Origin: a virus
Virus record (IMG/VR): IMGVR_UViG_3300027747_003229
Span: 1 to 28,867 of that record
Direction: 5' to 3' (one strand)
DNA: 28,867 bases
This document shows, one piece after another, positions 19,480 to 26,121 of the stretch. Numbering within the stretch: position 1 is the first letter of the stretch; each line of letters starts with the position of its first letter. Position numbers and translations under genes: made by a program. A model generated the notes under the pieces. That model worked only from the letters and a program-made list of their open reading frames with translations. It did not search any database and was not told the DNA's origin.

Positions 19480-19530
19480 GTATCTATATTATATAGATAA
19501 CTATCTAACTACTACTATAATAGGCTAAAT
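19480..19530 (+). promoter_or_regulatory. Possible late promoter upstream of the 19531 gene
   Basis: After the terminator there is a perfect 17-bp palindrome ATCTATATTATATAGAT (19483-19499) and, nearer the start, CTATAATAGGC (TATAAT at 19515-19520). No matching -35 box is seen, as in some phage late promoters; compare TATAAT/TATAAA boxes before 14057, 22473 and 26122. Confidence 0.4.
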
Positions 19531-19938
19531 ATGTCAGCAGCCAAATATGATTTTACCATAGAACAAGGTACATCTTTTAAGTTATCTCTTATCTATAAAG
19601 ATAGCAATGGTAATATTATTGATTTAACCGATTGGTGCGCCAGACTAATCTGGAAAACAAGTAGCGCTAATACTCAAACTTTTGTATCTAATAATACAGA
19701 AAATTTATCGGTCTATAATTTTGATATTAATGGACCAGAAGCAAAAATTTCTCTATTATTTCCTGCGTCTACAACTAATAATTTTGATTTTAGTACAGCA
19801 AAATATGATCTAGAATTACAATCTCCTGACGAATTATATACAGGAGGAGGAAAGTATACTATTAGAATCTTATTTGGAACAGTAACAATCTCCAAGAGAT
19901 ACAGTCAGTCTACTTCAAATCTAGAGTGTAATTTATGA
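19531..19938 (+). CDS. Baseplate/tail-associated Ig-like protein
   Basis: 135 residues. The N-terminus YDFTIEQGTSFKLSLIYKDS, then GNIIDLTDWCARLIW and YDLELQSPDELYTGGGKYTI plus FGTVTISKRY is a common phage beta-sandwich layout (E-Q-G-x-x-F, D-L-T, Y-D-L-E, G-x-V-x-I-S) often near tail fibre genes; it resembles BppU N-terminal-type domains. First gene after the capsid terminator, overlapping the next by 4 bp. Probably links fibres to the tail; exact role uncertain. Confidence 0.65.
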   Translation: MSAAKYDFTIEQGTSFKLSLIYKDSNGNIIDLTDWCARLIWKTSSANTQTFVSNNTENLSVYNFDINGPEAKISLLFPASTTNNFDFSTAKYDLELQSPDELYTGGGKYTIRILFGTVTISKRYSQSTSNLECNL

Positions 19939-20408
19939 GTGATTTTATAATCGAAATTACTAATGAAAATAACAATACTATTGAGATCGAAACTAGTTTT
20001 ATAGGTAATGAAAATACTGTAGTTGAAATTTCTAGCTCTGAAATAATAGAAATTAATAATGTAGATAAATTATTAGCTAGTGATTTTCCAGACTTTTATC
20101 ATACTAAAATTATCGATTTTAATACTGCCGTTAGTGGATTATTGCCCTCTGGACAGAGTGTCAGTGTAACAGATGTTCAAAATATTATTGGTTTGAGCGG
20201 AGTTATTGCTGGTACAGGAGTCGATGTATCATATAATGATTCTACTGGATATACAACAATTAATACTAGTGGACTTTTTCTTGGGGGCTCAATATTCTAT
20301 TTGGGTAATAACTATACCGAATTAAATGGATTAAGTATGATTAGTGGAATAAGTATTGATTCTCCAACAATTTTAGTAAACTGCATTATCGATGGAGGAA
20401 GTCCATGA
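19935..20408 (+). CDS. Structural tail-fibre-like protein
   Basis: 157 residues, mostly beta, with IEITNENNNTIEIETSFIGN at the front and GVIAGTGVDVSYNDSTGYTT later, typical of small fibre or fibre-connector proteins. The ends YLGNNYTELNGLSM suggest short repeats. It overlaps both neighbours by 4 bp, indicating tight coupling. No enzymatic motif; exact position in the virion unknown. Confidence 0.55.
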   Translation: MSDFIIEITNENNNTIEIETSFIGNENTVVEISSSEIIEINNVDKLLASDFPDFYHTKIIDFNTAVSGLLPSGQSVSVTDVQNIIGLSGVIAGTGVDVSYNDSTGYTTINTSGLFLGGSIFYLGNNYTELNGLSMISGISIDSPTILVNCIIDGGSP

Positions 20409-21364
20409 CCAACTTTCGTGTTGGATATTCTGGAGGAAAAGCAAGAATATATAGGAATGGAAGTCTTAACAAGATCCTATACTCTGCTGGAGGAGGAGCA
20501 ACACCAACTCCAACATCAACCCCTACCCCTACCCCAACACCTACCGCACCCTCAAGCTTCATAACTCTAGGATATACAGCAGGATCCTGGAGTGGAGCCG
20601 GGACGGCAACATCAAAATATTCTACGAGCAGTACTATTACTGGTGGCCCACAAAGCAGTACAACTCCTGGGTTATTACCATTCAATTTTACGGCAACTTC
20701 TAATTGTGAATTTTATTTAAAGTGGAGTCATTCTGGATATCAAGATGATAGTGGGAACACCTTGCAGAGCACGCAGGTTTTGATTAATGGAAATCCTATT
20801 GATACTGATATTCTTGTTACCATAAATAATGGTGTGGTCACCAATACTCAAGGTTTGATTTTTGCATTTTCCTCAGAATATCCAGTTTGGTTAACGTCTG
20901 GTGATATTGTTACCATCAGAGTAACACAAAATACTGCGGGAGTTCATCATGATACTTTCACAAACATCACAGCATATGCTGTGGCTAGAACAACATCACC
21001 TATCACCCTAGTACAAAATGTTCGGGGAGATCCATCGTGGACTGGATTGGGGAATATAGATTCTAAGTATTCTATGTCTGGATCTTTTCTTACGTCTTAT
21101 TTTGGTGCAACTTTACCCAATAAAAAAGCTACTTTTGCAGTCAAAAAAACCGGGACATTTTATATTACAGCAACAGTTAGCGATTATCCAGATGACAATA
21201 GTGATGCCTTAGACATTTATAAAAATGGAGTATACTCTGGTCAAACTTTTCCTGAAGGAACAACAGCAGGAACAAGGTCAGTAGCTGTGTCGATTGGGGA
21301 TATTATTGAGTTAAGTGGATATGGAAATGCCACAGTATCAAATCTATCTGTGTGGGTAGTGTGA
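20405..21364 (+). CDS. Tail-associated protein with Thr-Pro linker and two sandwich domains
   Basis: 319 residues. A 35-residue head (MTNFRVGYSGGKARIYRNGS) is joined by a Thr-Pro linker (PTPTSTPTPTPTPTAPSS) to two related beta domains: one begins LGYTAGSWSGAGTATSKYST, the other VQNVRGDPSWTGLGNIDSKY. Both share G-W/W-x-G-x-G-x-x-x-S-K-Y-S, showing internal duplication. The likely role is an extracellular, flexible virion protein, perhaps receptor- or sugar-binding. The linker suggests O-glycosylation as one option, in view of the glycan enzymes that follow. No specific family recognised. Confidence 0.6.
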   Translation: MTNFRVGYSGGKARIYRNGSLNKILYSAGGGATPTPTSTPTPTPTPTAPSSFITLGYTAGSWSGAGTATSKYSTSSTITGGPQSSTTPGLLPFNFTATSNCEFYLKWSHSGYQDDSGNTLQSTQVLINGNPIDTDILVTINNGVVTNTQGLIFAFSSEYPVWLTSGDIVTIRVTQNTAGVHHDTFTNITAYAVARTTSPITLVQNVRGDPSWTGLGNIDSKYSMSGSFLTSYFGATLPNKKATFAVKKTGTFYITATVSDYPDDNSDALDIYKNGVYSGQTFPEGTTAGTRSVAVSIGDIIELSGYGNATVSNLSVWVV

Positions 21365-21365
21365 A

Positions 21366-21863
21366 ATGAATATTAAAATATGTAATGTAAATCTTCCAGA
21401 TATAAATTATGAATGGCTTAAAAAACATTCTACTACTCCTCCGTTTCCAGAAATAAATATTGATGATTTTTTGTTAACCAAACCACCACAAACTGAAATA
21501 TTTAGAGGTAGGGGTTGTAATGTAAATTTCTTTCTTGGCAAAAAAGCTTATGAGACGACAACCAAGAAAATAAGTGGTCGAATGATTTATCCTCCAAATG
21601 GATATATGAATTGGCACACCAATGGAGATTGTCCTGGAACCAGAATGTATGCAGCCTGGAGCGAAACTGGAGACAGCGGAATGATGTTTTTAGACAAGAA
21701 CGGAATTCCATATATAGATCAAGATATTCAAGGTTGGAACATTAGAACATTTGACTGTCCAACTTGGCACAATGTGTGGTCAAGATGCTGGAGAGTTAGT
21801 ATAGGCTGGAATTTAAAGGAGCCACCAGATGCGCTGGAAAATATGGTATTCCCTACCGAATGA
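21366..21863 (+). CDS. Cupin/2-oxoglutarate-oxygenase-like protein
   Basis: 165 residues. It has MIYPPNGYMNWHTNGDCPGT, then RMYAAWSETGDSGMMFLD and DCPTWHNVWSRCWRVSIGW. A His (in W-H-T-N), the R-x-Y and later W-H...R-x-S fit a double-stranded beta-helix fold with metal ligands, as in Fe(II)/2-oxoglutarate oxygenases that hydroxylate proteins or sugars. The usual H-x-D is H-x-N here, so catalysis is uncertain. It overlaps the sulfotransferase-like gene by 35 bp. Confidence 0.5.
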   Translation: MNIKICNVNLPDINYEWLKKHSTTPPFPEINIDDFLLTKPPQTEIFRGRGCNVNFFLGKKAYETTTKKISGRMIYPPNGYMNWHTNGDCPGTRMYAAWSETGDSGMMFLDKNGIPYIDQDIQGWNIRTFDCPTWHNVWSRCWRVSIGWNLKEPPDALENMVFPTE

Positions 21864-22404
21864 TAAAAATTTTTGTTTTACTAGTAGATCATGTACCTCA
21901 TCAATAGGACTGATGGCAGTCAAACAGTTCTATCCAGAACGAATACCGGACCATCCAGTAATAGATGGACAAGGACACCGACTAAATGATTATAGTGTGG
22001 GAGAAGACCTTCCTGATGGTTGTGCTGTTATGGTAAGAGATCCTGTTGAAAGATTCATATCATTATTATGGAGAATGAACATCTCTCCCGAAAAAGCTTT
22101 TTGTTGGCTATATTGGTTTCATGGTCTTGGAGTCAAGCCAGAATATACAGACCGACATGATTTAGAATATTGTGGAGGTACCTCATGGCATCATTTAACT
22201 CCAGTAACTCATTTAATAAATGAAAAAAGTAAACTATTTTTATTCCCAGATATTGCTGGTATGGCTAATTATTTAGAAATTAACACTCCAATAGAAAAAA
22301 TTAATTTTAGTAAGACAACAGAAAAAATAACTTTAACACCAGAGCAAGAATATAAAGTTAGACAAATTTATTCCGATGATATTGCATTATGGAAATCCTT
22401 ATAG
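21829..22404 (+). CDS. Sulfotransferase-like protein
   Basis: 191 residues. FTSRSCTSSIGLMAVKQFYP (18-27 core) resembles the 5'-phosphosulfate loop of PAPS sulfotransferases (R-S-x-S-T-S), and VMVRDPVERFISLLWRM (68-84) resembles the 3'-phosphate loop (R-D-P-V-E-R-x-x-S). It is shorter than most host enzymes. It may add sulfate to sugars or protein on the virion or cell surface. It overlaps the upstream gene. The nucleotide motifs are good; the acceptor is unknown. Confidence 0.65.
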   Translation: MRWKIWYSLPNDKNFCFTSRSCTSSIGLMAVKQFYPERIPDHPVIDGQGHRLNDYSVGEDLPDGCAVMVRDPVERFISLLWRMNISPEKAFCWLYWFHGLGVKPEYTDRHDLEYCGGTSWHHLTPVTHLINEKSKLFLFPDIAGMANYLEINTPIEKINFSKTTEKITLTPEQEYKVRQIYSDDIALWKSL

Positions 22405-22472
22405 TTCATTATTGACACTATTCTTAATAATTTTACTATAAAATAGAAGACTAGGTTTAAATAGGACATCAA
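22405..22472 (+). promoter_or_regulatory. Promoter candidate before the GH130-like gene
   Basis: TTGACA (22413-22418) with TATAAA 19 bp downstream, in an intergenic gap of 68 bp. The spacer is 2 bp longer than ideal. Confidence 0.4.
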
Positions 22473-23450
22473 ATGGAAAACTTTGCCAAATTAGCCATTT
22501 TAAATGGTGGTAGGATCAATAAGTTATTAATTGACTCTTCTTTAACTAATGGTACGGGACTCACAAATCCTTCCATTTTGATTTATAGGGATTCTATACT
22601 AGTTAATTTAAGACACGTCGAATATACTCTATACCACGCTGAGAAAGGGAAATTCTGTCACCCTTGGGGACCATTGCAGTATCTTCATAAAGAAAACGAC
22701 ATGAGGCTAATAACTAATAATTATCTTTGTAGTTTAAACAGTAATTATGATATTGTTAATTATTCTAAAATAGATACTTCTAAGTTAGACGTTACTCCAA
22801 TATGGGAATTTGTAGGTTTAGAAGACATAAGATTAGTTGAGTGGAATAATAAATTGTATGGCACAGGAGTACGAAGAGATACTACAACAAACGGTCAGGG
22901 GCGAATGGAACTATCTGAGATTATTCATGAAGATAATACTTTTAAAGAAATATCTCGATTTCGTATTCCAACTCCCGGAGCAAATGATAGTTATTGTGAA
23001 AAAAACTGGATGCCAATTCTAGATATGCCATACCATTATGTAAAGTGGTGCAATCCTACCGAGATTGTAAAAGTAGATATGGATAAGGGTATTACTGAGA
23101 CAGTATTTCTTGGAACATATCGTCCCCAGAGTCATGACTATAGAGGAGGATCTCAGGTTATTTCTTGGAAGAATAATTATAGATTAGCTTTAACTCATCA
23201 GGTTAATTTATTCAATAATATGAACGGTAGAAAGAATGCTAAATATCGACACAGATTTATACTATGGGACAAGAACTGGAATGTAGTGTCTTATGGCGAA
23301 CCCTTTGATTTTCTTGGTGGAGAGATAGAGTTCTCGTGTGGTATGGCTCAATATCAAGATAAATTATTAATAACTTTTGGATTCCAAGATAACTCCTCAT
23401 TCTTACTAGAGTGTCCAATTGATTTTATAGAAAGTCTACTAGATGCCTGA
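22473..23450 (+). CDS. GH130-like beta-propeller glycoside enzyme
   Basis: 325 residues of repeated beta-blade pattern. GLEDIRLVEWNNKLYGTGVR (115-134), EKNWMP (176-181), RGGSQVISWKNNYRLALTHQ and GGEIEFSCGMAQYQDKLLIT match the motifs of five-bladed propellers near glycoside hydrolase/phosphorylase family 130 (GhEDpR, DKN, SGG, GAA-type). Such enzymes cleave or phosphorolyse mannosides; phage copies often lie in sugar-modification clusters. Exact substrate and activity unknown. It overlaps the next gene by 8 bp. Confidence 0.65.
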   Translation: MENFAKLAILNGGRINKLLIDSSLTNGTGLTNPSILIYRDSILVNLRHVEYTLYHAEKGKFCHPWGPLQYLHKENDMRLITNNYLCSLNSNYDIVNYSKIDTSKLDVTPIWEFVGLEDIRLVEWNNKLYGTGVRRDTTTNGQGRMELSEIIHEDNTFKEISRFRIPTPGANDSYCEKNWMPILDMPYHYVKWCNPTEIVKVDMDKGITETVFLGTYRPQSHDYRGGSQVISWKNNYRLALTHQVNLFNNMNGRKNAKYRHRFILWDKNWNVVSYGEPFDFLGGEIEFSCGMAQYQDKLLITFGFQDNSSFLLECPIDFIESLLDA

Positions 23451-26034
23451 ATTCGACAATTCCACAAGTATTATCTGCATAACGACAGAAGGATCAGACC
23501 ATAGAATAGATAACTTTATTGATCAATGTTCTTCATATAGGATAGAAAATTATAAGATAGCAAAATTTAAACCATACCAAGAAAGTAATTTTACTCTTAC
23601 TGGTAGATATATCAGTAATATACATGAGAATAGTAAGGGTCCTACAACATCTCATTTATTAACTATTAAAAACTGGCTTGAGTCTTCAGAAGATCAATAT
23701 GTTTTGATTATGGAAGATGATATTAGTTTAGAGACTATTAACTATTGGAACTTTAATTTTTCTGAATTCGTTGAGTCTTTACCTCAAGACTGGGAATGTG
23801 TTCAACTTAGTTGTATTAGAGAATCTTTTGATAATCTAGAGATAAAAACTAGATTAAGATTAAATAGTGACTGGGGATGTCAGGCCTATTTGATTAAAAG
23901 AGAATATGCCAAGAAACTAATTAGCAAATACTACATTTCGGACACTCACTTTAACCTCGATAACTTTAATGCTAAAATTCAGGTTAGTCCCGGAGAGTAT
24001 ACAACATACGATCTATTTCCTATTGTAGAGAATATTCTATTTGAGGGAGCTGGTGTTGTATATAATATGCCACTCTTTATAGAAGATATCAATACAAATA
24101 CTAGTTTTTCACAGTCTAATGATCAAATACACATTAGTTCTTATAATCATATTTTAAGTTGGTGGAAGAACGAGGGATATAAAAAAGAAGTATTAGAGAT
24201 CAATAATCATACTTATAAAGATCCTATAACTGTTGTTCAGCTTGGGTCACATCGAGGATATGATAATCTTTCAAAATATCTATTGAGAAACTATAAAGAG
24301 CTAAAATTTGGATTATTTGTTGAGGCAAATCCAGAACATATCGATGAACTTAAGGGTTGTTATAAAAGATATGAAAATGTTATCATAGAAAATATTGCTA
24401 TCAAGCCAAAAGATAGTATCGAGGACTTTCTAGAAATATTCTACCACGATAAAGATCCAGATAAACAGGTGGCCTCATACGATATCAATCATGTTAAAAA
24501 ACACGAATACTGTTGGAACTCAGGAGAGATTCATTCTTTTAAAGTGGATGCTTTATCAATAGAAAACTTATTAGACAAATATAAGTTAAAAGATATAGAT
24601 TGGCTTTTAATAGACATAGAGGGTTTGGAACCAGATATATTGATGAATCTAGATCTTGATAAATATAGTATTAAAAGAATAGAATTCGAAAAACTACATA
24701 TTGGATCAAACATGTCTAAGATACTAACTAAATTAGCTTCTTTTGGATATAGGAGAGTAGAATCTTTACATGAATACGATTGGGCATTTGAACTAACTGA
24801 TGATTCTTCTACCGATACTCTTACTCAATTCACCCTAAATACAGAAGATGACCAACTAAACTTTAATCTTGCTTATGAGTACGAAAAAGTTGGACATACC
24901 GCTTCAGCATTTAGTCATTATTTGAGATGCGCAGAAAGAACACAAGATATCAATTTATCTTATGAATGCTTAATACGTGGATATTATTGTTTTAACTCTC
25001 AGGGTGGTAGGGATTTTACATCCACCCACCTACTAAAACATGCTATAACACTTTTACCCAAAAGACCAGAAGCCTACTTTTTATTATCAAAACATTATGA
25101 AAGATATCATCAGTGGTATGAATGCTATACTTACTCTTCAATAGCTTCAGAAATTTGTGAGTTTAATAATGTTCCACTTAAAATAGATATAGAATATTCT
25201 GGTAAAGAGTCCTTATTATTATGCAAAGCGATAGGGGCTAATAGTTGGGATAAAATAGATGAGTCTAGATCATTACTAAATTCTATTATAGATAGCGATC
25301 ACAAACTAACAAATGATCAACTAGCTAGTGTTGAATATCATCTAACAGAAATTGAAAAGAAAAAACAAAAACACCTTAAATACCATAAGGATCAATATAG
25401 TAGACTAAAGATTAAATTTGATGGATCCCAAGATATTGAAGAAAATTATTCACAGGCTTATCAAGATCTCTTCGTTTTATCTGCAACAGACGGCAAGAGG
25501 AATGGTAAATATTTAGAGATAGGAGCAGGAGACCCCCATTTTGGCAATAATACCTATCTATTGGAAAAGAAATATGGATGGCAAGGATTATCCATAGAGA
25601 TAAATTCCAATCTAGTTAGTAAATTTCAATCAAATAGATCTAATAAGATTATCCAGGGAGATGCTACTAAATTAAATTATAGAGCTATACTAGATGAACT
25701 AAATATTGGGGCCGATTTTGATTACTTACAATTAGACTGCGAGCCTCCGGCTAAAACATTTGAAACTCTATTATCCATTCCTTTTGATAAATATAGATTC
25801 TCAATTATAACATATGAGCATGATTATTATTTAGATATGACTCGTTCATATAGACAAAAATCTAGGAATTATCTTCAATCTTTAGGGTATAAGCTATTAA
25901 TTGGAAATGTGTCTATGGACGAGAGTACTCCTTTTGAAGATTGGTGGATCCATCCAGACTTAATAGACTATTCAAAATTTGCGCCATTATACAGTAATAG
26001 TATCAAAAATATAGAAAAGCATATTTTAAATTAA
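23443..26034 (+). CDS. GT25-FkbM-TPR-FkbM multidomain glycan/methyl transferase
   Basis: 863 residues. Residues 1-230: GT25-like, with ICITTEGSDHRIDNFIDQC and VLIMEDD (E91-D92-D93) before a conserved W-E-x-V-Q-L; transfers hexose. Residues 260-455: FkbM-like S-adenosylmethionine methyltransferase with VVQLGSHRGYD, VEANPEH, and LLIDIEGLEPDIL. Residues 467-640: helical TPR-like repeats. Residues 669-860: a second FkbM-like domain with SQAYQDLFVL, YLEIGAGDP, IEINSNL and YLQLDCEPP. One polypeptide could therefore add and then O-methylate sugars on a virion or surface polymer. The fusion of one glycosyl and two methyl transferases is the most striking enzyme in the window. Domain family calls are motif-based. 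Confidence 0.8.
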   Translation: MPEFDNSTSIICITTEGSDHRIDNFIDQCSSYRIENYKIAKFKPYQESNFTLTGRYISNIHENSKGPTTSHLLTIKNWLESSEDQYVLIMEDDISLETINYWNFNFSEFVESLPQDWECVQLSCIRESFDNLEIKTRLRLNSDWGCQAYLIKREYAKKLISKYYISDTHFNLDNFNAKIQVSPGEYTTYDLFPIVENILFEGAGVVYNMPLFIEDINTNTSFSQSNDQIHISSYNHILSWWKNEGYKKEVLEINNHTYKDPITVVQLGSHRGYDNLSKYLLRNYKELKFGLFVEANPEHIDELKGCYKRYENVIIENIAIKPKDSIEDFLEIFYHDKDPDKQVASYDINHVKKHEYCWNSGEIHSFKVDALSIENLLDKYKLKDIDWLLIDIEGLEPDILMNLDLDKYSIKRIEFEKLHIGSNMSKILTKLASFGYRRVESLHEYDWAFELTDDSSTDTLTQFTLNTEDDQLNFNLAYEYEKVGHTASAFSHYLRCAERTQDINLSYECLIRGYYCFNSQGGRDFTSTHLLKHAITLLPKRPEAYFLLSKHYERYHQWYECYTYSSIASEICEFNNVPLKIDIEYSGKESLLLCKAIGANSWDKIDESRSLLNSIIDSDHKLTNDQLASVEYHLTEIEKKKQKHLKYHKDQYSRLKIKFDGSQDIEENYSQAYQDLFVLSATDGKRNGKYLEIGAGDPHFGNNTYLLEKKYGWQGLSIEINSNLVSKFQSNRSNKIIQGDATKLNYRAILDELNIGADFDYLQLDCEPPAKTFETLLSIPFDKYRFSIITYEHDYYLDMTRSYRQKSRNYLQSLGYKLLIGNVSMDESTPFEDWWIHPDLIDYSKFAPLYSNSIKNIEKHILN

Positions 26035-26121
26035 TATTGCTAATCTTAATAGACAGTCATACTATGCACTAATTCAGTGTATACTACTATATACCTGACT
26101 ACCTTTATAAATGGATCAATT
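26035..26121 (+). promoter_or_regulatory. Gap before the fibre gene with TATAAA box
   Basis: CCTTTATAAATGG (TATAAA 26105-26110) lies 12 bp before the ATG and resembles a T4 late box, but is unusually close to the start; TATACT further upstream (26080) is an alternative -10. No clear ribosome site precedes the ATG. Confidence 0.35.
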
